NCBI GenBank assembly: GCA_003168375.1
Contig: PMSI01000007.1
Location: forward strand, 186,001-250,000
DNA: 64,000 nucleotides
Direction: 5' to 3'
DNA from: Vulcanimicrobiota bacterium
GTDB taxonomy: Bacteria > Vulcanimicrobiota > Vulcanimicrobiia > Vulcanimicrobiales > Vulcanimicrobiaceae
Translations under genes and position numbers: made by a program
Notes under the pieces: generated by a model
Databases searched by the model: none
The model's input: only the letters and a program-made list of their open reading frames with translations
What the model was told of the DNA's origin: nothing
Part shown: in pieces, positions 33,815 to 41,733 of the stretch
Position numbering within the stretch: the first letter of the stretch is position 1
How the letters are laid out: each line of letters opens with the position of its first letter

Positions 33815-35650
33815 TTACGCTTCGGTGCCGGCCGCCTTCTGCCGGACCATCGCCCGCTGGTACCAGGCCGATACCGCGATGAGCACGACGCCGAGCCCGA
33901 GCGAGGAAAGGATCCGGTACGTCACGTCGAGCGAGGCGAGATCGACGGCGAGCACCTTGACGATCGCGCACGCGAACAGGATGATCCCGAGCCAGCGCAA
34001 CAGCCCGTCCTGCCGCGCCATCCCGATCGCGAACAGCGCGGTGGCGTACACCGTCCAAACCGCCGACAGTCCGAACTGCGCCTGGCTGGTGAGGTCGTCG
34101 AGACCCTTCGGACCGCCGAAGAGGTCGACGCACTCGCGCGAGAGCCCGGTCAGCGCGACGAGGTTGATTGCGACGATCCCGGTGACACGCCAGCCGCGCA
34201 GCGTCCGTTCTCCGGGCGACGCGGTGTCGAGCCGCGAGAGCGCGAACGCGAGCGCGGCGACGTAGACCGCGACCCCGACGGCGAGATCGTTCACGATGTT
34301 GTGCTGCGGGGGGGTCGACGCGGCGAGGCCCAGGAACGCCAGGCCGGTCCAAGCGAAGATCAGCGCGCCGGCGACCGCGACCCAGCGATGGCCGGTCCGC
34401 GTCGCGATCAGCACCAGAAGCGCCGCTTCGACGGTGAACACGTCGAGCAGCGACATCGCGTGGAAGAGTGCGGGGAGTGCGAGCGTCGCCGCGGAGAGGC
34501 CGAGATAGAAGTAGGCGAATCCGAGCGGATACGGCAGCGGGATGAAGCGCGCCGTCGCGATCAAGATGGCCGCGAAGACGAGCAGCGAGAGGCCGAGCAC
34601 CGACTGGCGCTGCGAGTAGATCAGCAGCAGCACGAGCCCGAAAGCGGCGGTGTCGAGGGCCAGGAGGGTGAGCCGCGCGGCGGAGGCTTTGCGGTCGTGC
34701 ACGGCGCCGAGCGTCGCGGCGAGCGCGAACGTCGCGAAGAACAGCGCCCCGACGATCGTGCACGCGAGGTCGTTCCAGTGGTGCGGCCGGTCGATCGCGA
34801 ACGCCGGGCCGTAGCACAGCACCGCGACGAACGTCAGCCATTCGACGAACCGGAACGACGAGCGGATCCCGACCGCGAGCATCGTCGCCGTCAAGATCAG
34901 CAGATAGCTTGCGAGCAGGGCGTGGTCCGTGCGGTCGCCGGCAAGGAGCAGCGGCGTGAGGAAACCGCCGAACGACCCCATCAGCGCGAGACGCTGGGAG
35001 CGGCGCCGCGTCGCGAGCAGTGCGAGCACCGCCGTCACGACGACCATCGCGCCGAACGCGGCGGCGCGCGGGACGTGGAGCGACGGGAACACCGCGACCG
35101 ACGCCCAGAGCGAGAGGTAGTCGATCCCCGCCCCGAGCCCGATCAGCCCTTCGGCGAGGAAGGTGAGCTCCGGGCCGATCCGGCGCGCCGCGAACAGCAT
35201 CAATCCGGAGCCCACGATCAGCCCGAGCGCGAGCCGCGCCGACGGCGGGATCCAGCCGTGCGTGAAGGCGACGTCGAGAAAGTATCCGGCCGCGAGCAGG
35301 ACGAGCAGCAGCCCGACGAGCTGCATCCCGCGGCCGGCGAGCGCCGCCTCGAGCGAGGCCTTGGGTTTCGGCGGAGCGGCACCGAGCCCGGCCGGCAGCC
35401 GCGTGCCGAACGCTTCCTGATAGCGTCCCCTGCCGTCCGGCGTGAAGAATGGCTCCGCGGCCGGCGCCGGTTGCGGCGCGGCCACCGGCTGAGGCGCTTC
35501 GACCGCCGGAGCGACCGCCGGGATCTGCTTCGGTACGGGCGGCACGAAGGCCGCGCCGCGCGCCGTGTCGATCTCAGCGCGCAGTCCGCTGAGCTCGGTC
35601 TCCAGTCGGCGCATGCGCAGATCGAGCCGTTCGTAGAAGTCGGGATTCAC
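33815..35650 (-). CDS. DUF2339 multi-spanning membrane protein
   Basis: A 611-residue membrane protein. Residues 1-32 form a short charged helix, probably a coiled coil (ERLDLRMRRLETELSGLRAEID), followed by a Pro/Ala-rich linker to about residue 85. From about residue 105 onward there are some sixteen or more hydrophobic helices, with RRSQRLALMGSFGGFLTPLLL and an end AVSAWYQRAMVRQK. This layout is that of the DUF2339 family, whose function is unknown. Its place between hutI and hutF is unusual, though it is transcribed with hutI. Confidence 0.8.
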   Translation of the reverse strand: MNPDFYERLDLRMRRLETELSGLRAEIDTARGAAFVPPVPKQIPAVAPAVEAPQPVAAPQPAPAAEPFFTPDGRGRYQEAFGTRLPAGLGAAPPKPKASLEAALAGRGMQLVGLLLVLLAAGYFLDVAFTHGWIPPSARLALGLIVGSGLMLFAARRIGPELTFLAEGLIGLGAGIDYLSLWASVAVFPSLHVPRAAAFGAMVVVTAVLALLATRRRSQRLALMGSFGGFLTPLLLAGDRTDHALLASYLLILTATMLAVGIRSSFRFVEWLTFVAVLCYGPAFAIDRPHHWNDLACTIVGALFFATFALAATLGAVHDRKASAARLTLLALDTAAFGLVLLLIYSQRQSVLGLSLLVFAAILIATARFIPLPYPLGFAYFYLGLSAATLALPALFHAMSLLDVFTVEAALLVLIATRTGHRWVAVAGALIFAWTGLAFLGLAASTPPQHNIVNDLAVGVAVYVAALAFALSRLDTASPGERTLRGWRVTGIVAINLVALTGLSRECVDLFGGPKGLDDLTSQAQFGLSAVWTVYATALFAIGMARQDGLLRWLGIILFACAIVKVLAVDLASLDVTYRILSSLGLGVVLIAVSAWYQRAMVRQKAAGTEA

Positions 35651-35723
35651 TCGGACGCCTCCCCGAGCGTGCGTGCCCGGTCCTCCCCAGGATTCAGGCG
35701 AGGCCGCGGCGCTTCATCCTTCG

Positions 35724-37031
35724 ATGCGCATCTTCGCGCGGGAGGCGCTGCTCCCGGACGGCTGGGCCCGGGACGTCGCGTTCGAGCTCGGACCGGACGG
35801 GACGATCGCCGACGTGCAGCGGGGCGCGCCGCCCGGCGGCGACGTGGTCGACGGCCCGGTCGTGCCGGGGATGCCGAACCTGCACTCGCACGCGTTCCAG
35901 CGCGCGATGGCCGGCGCCGCCGAGCGGCGCGGCGCGAGCGGCGACGACTTCTGGGGGTGGCGCGAAGCGATGTACCGGCTCGCCGCGACGCTCGATCCGG
36001 ACGCGCTGCGAACGATCGCGCGCGAGGTGTACCGCGCGATGCTTGCCGCCGGGTACACCGCCGTTGCGGAGTTCCACTACCTGCATCGCGATCCGCGCGG
36101 AGCGTGGTACGCCGACAAGGCGGAGACGTCGCGCGCGCTGATCGCGGCGGCCAAGGATGCCGGGATCGCGATCTGTCTGCTACCGGCACTCTACGCGCAT
36201 GCCGATGCCGGCGGCGCACCGCTGCACGCGCGGCAGCAGCGCTTCGCGACGACGCCCGACGACGTGCTGGAGATTGCGGGCGCGCTGCGTCGCGACCACG
36301 CCGGCGATCCCGACGTCGTCGTCGGCGCGTGCGCGCACTCGCTGCGCGCCGTTACGCCCGACGAGCTGCGCGCGCTGGTCGCGGGCTCGCCGCCGACCGT
36401 CCCGGTTCATCTGCACGCCGCCGAACAGACACGCGAAGTCGAGGCCGTGCGCGCGGCGCTCGGCGCACCGCCGGTCGCGTGGCTGCTCGCGAACTACGAC
36501 GTCGGACCGCGCTGGTGTCTGGTCCACGCGACGCACATGGACGACGCGGAACGCGATGCGCTCGCGCGCACGGGGGCGATCGCCGGGCTGTGTCCGACCA
36601 CGGAGGCGAACCTCGGCGACGGCGTCTTCCCGCTTGCGCCGTACCTCGCGGCCGGGGGACGGATCGGCATCGGTTCCGACAGCAACGTCTCGATCTCGGC
36701 GGTCGAAGAATTGCGTTGGCTGGAGTACGGCCAGCGGCTAACGAAGCGTCGCCGCATCGTCGCCGCGAGCAGTACCGGTCAATCCTGCGGCGAGACGCTC
36801 TACGCGCACGCGGCACGCGGCGGCGCGCAGGCCTGCGGGATTCGCGCGGGCGCGCTCGCCGTGGGACATCGCGCCGACCTGCTCGTGCTCGACGATCGCG
36901 CGGAGCCGCTCGCCGGCGCGCCGCCGGAAGAGCTGCTCGACCGGTACGTCTTCGCAACGAATCGCGCCGCCCCGCGTCACGTCATGGTGGGCGGGCGCTG
37001 GCGCGTTCGCGACGGAAACCCGAGTCCTTGA
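35724..37031 (+). CDS. hutF: Formimidoylglutamate deiminase
   Basis: A 435-residue amidohydrolase that deiminates N-formimino-glutamate to N-formylglutamate, feeding HutG. It has PGMPNLHSHAFQRAMAG (HxH metal site), VAEFHYLHRDP, VPVHLHAAEQTREV, CLVHATHMDD, the substrate-binding CPTTEANLGDG and the metal-Asp region GSDSNVSISAVEELRWLEYGQRL. ATG 35724 (MRIFAREALLPDGW) gives the normal start. Together with HutU, HutH, HutI and HutG it completes the five-step histidine pathway. The stop codon overlaps the -35 element of the next promoter. Confidence 0.95.
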   Translation: MRIFAREALLPDGWARDVAFELGPDGTIADVQRGAPPGGDVVDGPVVPGMPNLHSHAFQRAMAGAAERRGASGDDFWGWREAMYRLAATLDPDALRTIAREVYRAMLAAGYTAVAEFHYLHRDPRGAWYADKAETSRALIAAAKDAGIAICLLPALYAHADAGGAPLHARQQRFATTPDDVLEIAGALRRDHAGDPDVVVGACAHSLRAVTPDELRALVAGSPPTVPVHLHAAEQTREVEAVRAALGAPPVAWLLANYDVGPRWCLVHATHMDDAERDALARTGAIAGLCPTTEANLGDGVFPLAPYLAAGGRIGIGSDSNVSISAVEELRWLEYGQRLTKRRRIVAASSTGQSCGETLYAHAARGGAQACGIRAGALAVGHRADLLVLDDRAEPLAGAPPEELLDRYVFATNRAAPRHVMVGGRWRVRDGNPSP

Positions 37032-37056
37032 CCGGACGGCGACGCGGTGCTACGAT
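37028..37056 (+). promoter_or_regulatory. Sigma-70-type promoter for the lysE leader
   Basis: TTGACC at 37028-37033 and TACGAT at 37051-37056 are separated by exactly 17 bases, a near-consensus housekeeping promoter that overlaps the hutF stop codon. The predicted transcription start lies around 37063-37066, directly at the ATG (37067) of a short leader ORF. Confidence 0.6.
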
Positions 37057-37066
37057 GCGCCCGTCC

Positions 37067-37105
37067 ATGCACCATACGACCTCTCGTCGACAACGTACGC
37101 TCTGA
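37067..37105 (+). CDS. Putative leader peptide ahead of the LysE exporter
   Basis: A 12-residue ORF, MHHTTSRRQRTL, ending in TGA. An in-frame ATG at 37055 would give 16 residues (MRPS added) but lies within the predicted -10 element, so the second ATG is more likely, translated from a nearly leaderless message. It is followed six bases later by a terminator-like hairpin and then the exporter gene. The run of His-His, Thr-Thr and Arg-Arg-Gln-Arg codons suggests that ribosome stalling could report on one of these amino acids. No such leader is known to me for this gene family. Confidence 0.45.
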   Translation: MHHTTSRRQRTL

Positions 37106-37110
37106 CTGAG

Positions 37111-37139
37111 CGGTAGCCGCACTCGCGGCGCCGTTTTTT
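37111..37139 (+). terminator. Rho-independent terminator or attenuator hairpin before lysE
   Basis: The left strand CGGTAGCCGC and right strand GCGGCGCCG pair around the loop ACTC (GCCGC with GCGGC, then CGG with CCG across a small internal loop), followed directly by six T residues at 37134-37139. This is the clearest intrinsic terminator in the window. An alternative fold, GAGCGG-TAG-CCG-CA-CTC at 37108-37124, uses the same left strand and would prevent the terminator. It could end hutF transcripts as well as regulate lysE. Confidence 0.65.
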
Positions 37140-37166
37140 GCTGCTACGTTCCGAGAGGATCTCGTC

Positions 37167-37775
37167 ATGGACCCGTTTCTTCGCGGCGTCGTCATTGGGT
37201 TTGCGATCGCCGCGCCGGTCGGACCGATCGGCGTCTTGTGCATTCGCCGCACGATCGCCGGCGGGATGCGAATCGGCTTCGTCTCCGGCCTCGGTGCGGC
37301 GATCGCCGACGCGCTCTACGCCGGGATCGCGACCTTCGCGCTGGCGCTCGCGACCGCGTACGTCGCACGCCTCACGCAGCCGCTGCACCTGATCGGCGGC
37401 GCGTTTCTCCTCTGGCTCGGCGTGACGACCGCGCTGCGCGCGGCACCGGCGGCCGGCGCCGGAAGGCCGGCTCCGCGCGCGTACGCCGGCGCGTTCCTGA
37501 GCACGTTCGCACTCACGGCGGTGAACCCGGCGACGATCGTGTCGTTCGCGGCGGTGATCGCCGGCGCGGTGTTCGGCGCGCAGCCGCCGGTTGGGTTCGC
37601 CGCGGTCCGCCTCGTCGCGGGCGTCTTCGCCGGGTCGGCGCTGTGGTGGCTCGTGCTGAGCGCCGGGGTCGGGATCGTGCGCCGGGGTCTGACGCCGCGG
37701 GCCATGCGTGCCGTGAATGTCGTGTCGGGGATCGTGCTGGCGGGCTTCGGCGTGTGGGCGCTCGCGTATCGCTAG
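37167..37775 (+). CDS. LysE/RhtB family amino acid exporter
   Basis: A 202-residue inner-membrane protein with about six hydrophobic helices, of the LysE/RhtB exporter superfamily. The N-terminal signature FLRGVVIGFAIAAPVGPIGVLCIRRTI is typical, as is the central TFALTAVNPATIVSFAAVIAG. It is preceded by a promoter, a leader ORF and a terminator-like hairpin, suggesting control by transcription attenuation. Its position after the histidine cluster makes export of histidine, arginine or another amino acid possible; the substrate is not shown by the sequence. The 3' end overlaps the convergent amidase gene by four bases. Confidence 0.88.
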   Translation: MDPFLRGVVIGFAIAAPVGPIGVLCIRRTIAGGMRIGFVSGLGAAIADALYAGIATFALALATAYVARLTQPLHLIGGAFLLWLGVTTALRAAPAAGAGRPAPRAYAGAFLSTFALTAVNPATIVSFAAVIAGAVFGAQPPVGFAAVRLVAGVFAGSALWWLVLSAGVGIVRRGLTPRAMRAVNVVSGIVLAGFGVWALAYR

Positions 37776-39043
37776 CCGGGCGGAACGCGCAGATGCCAGC
37801 CCGTCAAGTGCTGGTAGAGCCGCGCGATCCCGAACCCCGCCGCAACGTCGCCGCCGAGCGCGATCGCTTGCATGCCGAGCGGCATCCCCGCCGCTCCGAC
37901 CCCGATCGGCACCGCGGCGACGGGAAGACCGAACGCGCTCGCCGGCGTGACCAGCGGAATCGTGTCGTCGCGGAACGTCGGCGGGGCGGGTGAGATCGGC
38001 GCTTCGCTGCCGGCCGACGGCGCCAGCGCGATCTCGTAGCCATTCGTGGCCGCGTTCCACGACGACCGCGCCGACGCTATGACGGTCCGCGCATCGCGCT
38101 CTTCGGTCTCGCCGACGCCGAGGGCGTGCGCGACGCGCGCGCGCACGTCGGGTCCGTACTCGTCGCGGTGCGCGGCGTACAGCGGCTCGTGGACGCGAGC
38201 GGCGGCGCGCTGCTGCACGACCGCGACGGCGCCGACGAGTTCGTCGTCCCACCACGAGACGTCGTCGACGACGACGCCGGCCCCGCGCAGTGCGGCCGCC
38301 GCATCGTCGAGCGCGGCGGTGACCGCCGGATCGACGCGGTCCCACCGGCCGCCGCGAAGACGGCACGCCCGGCGTACGGTTACGGCGCCGACCGGCCCGC
38401 CTGCGAGCACCTCGTACGCGCGCTGCACCATGACGATCTCGCGCGCCATCGGGCCCACCGAGTCGAGCCCCACCGCGAGCGGGAAGATGTCGTCGATCGC
38501 CAGCGCACCGGTCGCGGGACGGACGCCGCTGATGCCGTTCAGCGCCGCCGGGATGCGGATCGAGCCGAGCGTATCGGTGCCGAGCGCGATGTCGCACAGG
38601 CCGGCGGCGACCGCCGCGCCGGAACCGCCGCTCGAGCCGCCGGGGATGCGCCGCTCGTCCCAGGGGTTCGCGGTCCGCCCGAAATGCGGGTTCTCGGTGG
38701 TGACGCCCCAGGCGAACTCGTGCGTGTTCGTCTTCCCGACGACCAGCGCGCCGGCCGCGCGCAGCGCCGCCACGACCGGTGCGTCGCGTACCGGATCGCG
38801 GCGGAAGAACGACGAGCCGGCGCGCGTCGGCAGCCCGGCGACGTCGATGATGTCCTTGACGCCGAGCGTCAGTCCATGCAGCGGCCCGCGCGCATCCGGC
38901 GCAATCGCGTCGAGCCGCGCGGCTTCGCGCAGCACGGCGTCCTCATCGACGGCGACGTAGCAGCGCAGCCGCCCGTCGATCGCGCGAATCCGCGCGAACA
39001 GCGCGTGCGCGCGTTCGCTCGTCGTGCGGCCCATCGAAACCAT
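37772..39043 (-). CDS. Amidase signature family enzyme
   Basis: A 423-residue amidase. The Ser-cisSer-Lys triad is visible: Lys in LTLGVKDIIDVAG, cis-Ser in the PGGSSGGSGAAVAAGL stretch, and the nucleophile in GTDTLGSIRIPAA. In most family members the last motif reads GTDTGGSIR; here Leu replaces the first Gly. The C-terminal part PLVTPASAFGLPVAAVPIG and MPLGMQAIALGGD is normal. The start MVSMGRTTSERAH is at 39043 or at the ATG at 39034 (MGRTT). It hydrolyses an unknown amide. Confidence 0.88.
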   Translation of the reverse strand: MVSMGRTTSERAHALFARIRAIDGRLRCYVAVDEDAVLREAARLDAIAPDARGPLHGLTLGVKDIIDVAGLPTRAGSSFFRRDPVRDAPVVAALRAAGALVVGKTNTHEFAWGVTTENPHFGRTANPWDERRIPGGSSGGSGAAVAAGLCDIALGTDTLGSIRIPAALNGISGVRPATGALAIDDIFPLAVGLDSVGPMAREIVMVQRAYEVLAGGPVGAVTVRRACRLRGGRWDRVDPAVTAALDDAAAALRGAGVVVDDVSWWDDELVGAVAVVQQRAAARVHEPLYAAHRDEYGPDVRARVAHALGVGETEERDARTVIASARSSWNAATNGYEIALAPSAGSEAPISPAPPTFRDDTIPLVTPASAFGLPVAAVPIGVGAAGMPLGMQAIALGGDVAAGFGIARLYQHLTGWHLRVPPG

Positions 39044-39079
39044 GCTCGCTGGTTCGGAACCGGCTTTGGTCCCGCCCCC

Positions 39080-39985
39080 TCAGCGGTCGATCCATACCGC
39101 GCGGCGCGGATAGTCGATCGTCAACCGCCCGCCGGCGAAGAACGGGGCGCCCAAGATGCCGTCGAGCGGCATCCCCGCTTCGGCGCTTGCCGCGCCGAGC
39201 ACGTCGGCGACGATCAGCGTCACGGCACGCTGGTGCGTCCGGCCCGCGCGGATTTCGCGCGCGATCGAGCGTACGCCGCGGGCGCGGCCGCCGGCGCCGT
39301 ACAGCGCCGCGGGCCGCCCCAGCGCGAGCCCGGCGCGCCGCGCGGCGCTCGTCGAGAGGATCGTCACGGCGGCGCCGGTGTCGAGCACGAAACCGAACGG
39401 GCCGGCCCCGTTGACGGTCACGTGTACGACCAGCACGGGCCGTCGCGGAGCCAAGACGAAGTGCAGCGGTGGCGTGGCCGGCACGGCGCCGTCGAACGTC
39501 ACGCGCGCTCGCACGTAGTCGATCGAGACACGATGGTCGCGCAAGAACACGCCGCCGATCACGGCGTCGAATCGGCGCGCTCCTCTACCGCTCGCCGTTT
39601 CGACGGCAGGCGAATCGGCGGCCGTCGGTCGCTCGAGTCGCATCGCGCCGAGTCCGAAGCTGCGCAGCACGACGGACCGGAAGGTGACCGGGACCGAACC
39701 GATCTCAGCCCGCGACGTCCGGCGCGCGCCGGTCGGCCGCGCGCCGACGCGCGCGCTCAGCGCGGGCCCGATCAGGATCGCATACGGAGCGGCGTCGCCG
39801 GTGTCGAGCAGGGTTCGGACCGAATGGACACCGTCGACATCGGCGTCGAGCAGGACGAGCCGGTCGTTGCCGGCGTGGAACGGTACGGAGAAGCTCGCCG
39901 GAGCGTCCGCCCGCGAGGGACCGGAGAGCGCCGTGACGGCGAGCATCGCAGCGATCGCCGGCGGGGCGAACGATGCGATGCGCAC
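39080..39985 (-). CDS. Exported aspartyl protease-like protein with duplicated retropepsin-type domains
   Basis: A 301-residue protein with a signal peptide (GTG start at 39985, hydrophobic run IAAMLAVTALSGPSRADA). It has two retropepsin-type halves. The first carries LLDTGDAAPYAILIG (Asp-Thr-Gly), and the second FVLDTGAAVTILSTSAARRAGL followed by IVADVLG and LDGILGAPFFAGGRLTIDY. The duplicated arrangement would allow an intramolecular active site like a bacterial pepsin-type protease. The start codon lies six bases after the haloacid dehalogenase gene. Natural substrate unknown. Confidence 0.78.
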   Translation of the reverse strand: MRIASFAPPAIAAMLAVTALSGPSRADAPASFSVPFHAGNDRLVLLDADVDGVHSVRTLLDTGDAAPYAILIGPALSARVGARPTGARRTSRAEIGSVPVTFRSVVLRSFGLGAMRLERPTAADSPAVETASGRGARRFDAVIGGVFLRDHRVSIDYVRARVTFDGAVPATPPLHFVLAPRRPVLVVHVTVNGAGPFGFVLDTGAAVTILSTSAARRAGLALGRPAALYGAGGRARGVRSIAREIRAGRTHQRAVTLIVADVLGAASAEAGMPLDGILGAPFFAGGRLTIDYPRRAVWIDR

Positions 39986-39990
39986 GCTCG

Positions 39991-40704
39991 CTACTGCGCC
40001 GGAGCGGGCGCCGGCAGCGCGTCCGCGAGCTCGGCGAAGTCTTTCACGACGATGTCGGGTTGGTACGGTGTCCTCCCGAACGGGCGCATCCGGCGTTCGA
40101 TGAACGCGGTCTGCATGCCGAACGCCTTCGCGCCGATGCAATCGAAGGCGTGGTTCGCGACGAACAGGATGGAGGACGGGTCGGCGCCGGCGATCTCCGC
40201 CGCCTTCCGGTACGTGGCGACATGCGGCTTGAACGCGTTCGCTTCGGCGACCGAGATCACGCGGTCGAACGGGACCTTTGCGTAGGCAACGCCGGCGGCC
40301 AGCATGTCGGGGTCGCCGTTGGAGAGGATCACCAGTTCGTAGGTCCCGCGCAGCCGGTCGAGCGCCGCGGCGACATCCGGAAACGGGCGCAGCCGCGTGA
40401 TCGCGTCGACCAGGTCGCGGACCTCGCTCTCGGTGTGCGCGATCCCGGCCCGCTCGAGCGTGTAGTCGACCGCGCGCTGCCCGATCTCGCGGTACGGTGT
40501 GTGCTCCTTGTGCAGCAGCGCGTCGATCATCGAGTTCTCGAAATGGGTGCGCCGCCACCAGGTGACGACCGAACCAGGATCGCCCTTATAACCCTTGCTC
40601 TTCAGATACGGCGCGATCGTCTCGGTGAGCCCGCCCTGCATGTCGACGACCGTCCCGTAGAAGTCGAACATGAGAACGCGTACTGCGCCCGACTCAAATG
40701 CCAT
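39991..40704 (-). CDS. Haloacid dehalogenase type II-like HAD hydrolase
   Basis: A 237-residue HAD-superfamily protein. Motif I with the nucleophile is LMFDFYGTVVDMQGG, motif II LVILSNGDPDML, the Lys motif ANAFKPHVATYRKAAEI, and motif IV ILFVANHAFDCIGAKAFGM. The pattern, with SNGDP and the FVANHAFD loop, is that of L-2-haloacid dehalogenases, which also act on phosphoglycolate-like esters. A phosphatase role cannot be excluded. Upstream of it lie 119 bases with no gene. Confidence 0.88.
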   Translation of the reverse strand: MAFESGAVRVLMFDFYGTVVDMQGGLTETIAPYLKSKGYKGDPGSVVTWWRRTHFENSMIDALLHKEHTPYREIGQRAVDYTLERAGIAHTESEVRDLVDAITRLRPFPDVAAALDRLRGTYELVILSNGDPDMLAAGVAYAKVPFDRVISVAEANAFKPHVATYRKAAEIAGADPSSILFVANHAFDCIGAKAFGMQTAFIERRMRPFGRTPYQPDIVVKDFAELADALPAPAPAQ

Positions 40705-40823
40705 GAGGGCGAACTACCCAAGCATACGGAGCAATCCTGCCCGAACGACGGGCGCATAGATCGCCGCGACCGCGGCGGCGTCGCCTGCGACCGCTCAGCG
40801 TATCGGCGCACCCGCGACGTCGG

Positions 40824-41168
40824 TCAGCGTGCGTCGACGAAGGTGAAACGCGGCTCGCGGGTGCCCGAGAAGAAGGCGACCATGTCGGCGACCATGCGCT
40901 CGCAGTCGGCGCGGGTCATGGCGTAGCCTCGTTCGTCGCGCAGGTACACCGGCGCCGACGGCTGCCCGGAGATCGCGTCGATCGCCGGCGGCGCGACGAA
41001 ACGCGCCACGATACGATCCGCGCCGCCCAGCTCGACGACCGCCGCATGGCCGTCGTACGACCATCGCGCGGCGGTGCCGTCTCTCGAGAAACGCAGGCGC
41101 TCGCCGAAGGTCGTCCCCAGGGGGGCGAAAGCCTCGGCGAGCCAGAGCGTGGGCGCGGTATGGGCCAT
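40824..41168 (-). CDS. Hypothetical protein of 114 residues
   Basis: A 114-residue soluble protein of no recognised family. It is likely real because its codon use is coherent and the antisense frames are Arg-rich noise. It has mixed beta strands (RLRFSRDGTAARWSYDGHAAVVEL, RIVARFVAPPAIDAI) and a final helix (RADCERMVADMVAFFSG). No signal peptide or membrane segment. The gap between its start and the next gene is short and featureless. Confidence 0.5.
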   Translation of the reverse strand: MAHTAPTLWLAEAFAPLGTTFGERLRFSRDGTAARWSYDGHAAVVELGGADRIVARFVAPPAIDAISGQPSAPVYLRDERGYAMTRADCERMVADMVAFFSGTREPRFTFVDAR

Positions 41169-41234
41169 GAACGCAGCGTACCTGCGAACGGCTCGGCGGC
41201 CATCGGCCAGCCGGTTAACGCGGCCGGGGGTGTG

Positions 41235-41498
41235 TTATGCGGTTCGTGCGCCGAGCCGCTCGACGATCGTGCCGGCGGCGACCTCGGGCTGCGTCTGGTC
41301 GAAGTTCAGCGAGAGGCTGTCGCCGGCGTCGAACGAGAGCTTCGCGGTTGCCTCGTCGTCCTGCAGCGCGGCCACGACGGTCCCGCCGCTGCCGACCCAC
41401 ATCGCGGAGTCCCACGACAGCTCTTCGGTGCGAACGCCGCGCCCGAGGCGCCCGCGGACCTGGGCGTCGACCGCCTCGACCCATTGATCAAATGTCAT
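41235..41498 (-). CDS. Small acidic hypothetical protein
   Basis: An 87-residue acidic protein. ATG 41498 (MTFDQWVEAVDAQVRGRLG) has a GGAG ribosome binding site eight bases upstream and is preferred over the upstream GTG at 41513. It contains alternating strands (VVAALQDDEATAKLSFDAGDSLSLNFDQ). No family recognised. It stands divergent to the ammonium transporter across about 235 bases. Confidence 0.55.
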   Translation of the reverse strand: MTFDQWVEAVDAQVRGRLGRGVRTEELSWDSAMWVGSGGTVVAALQDDEATAKLSFDAGDSLSLNFDQTQPEVAAGTIVERLGARTA

Positions 41499-41651
41499 AT
41501 CCGTCTCCGTCACCCTTATCCAAAGGGCCTATCTTGCGTCGAGCATACCGCGTGGCGCGGCCGATTGCAACATGGACGGCGGCCGGCGTAGGGCAGTCGG
41601 GCCAGTCGTGCCTTTCGGCTTAGCCCGATGGAGTGCTGGGCGAAACGCCGC

Positions 41652-41717
41652 TTACACGCATGTAGAGTGCGCCATGCTTCCTGCCCGGGCTACGGTGTGA
41701 AGCCTACACGCTCGTAG
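41652..41717 (+). promoter_or_regulatory. Pair of similar 14-base motifs upstream of the ammonium transporter
   Basis: TTACACGCATGTAG at 41652-41665 and CTACACGCTCGTAG at 41704-41717 match at 11 of 14 positions and are partly palindromic (TACA..TGTA and CTAC..GTAG). Their starts are 52 bases apart, near five helical turns. They lie in the control region of the ammonium transporter and could be sites for a nitrogen regulator. The rest of 41520-41651 shows nothing recognisable. Confidence 0.35.
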
Positions 41718-41733
41718 GACGCGGAGGTTTTTC

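Noticed and set aside
40705-40823. GC-rich inverted repeat GCCGCGACCGCGGC in the gap before the haloacid dehalogenase-like gene
   Set aside because: A two-base loop and no T-tract; not distinguishable from background in such GC-rich DNA.
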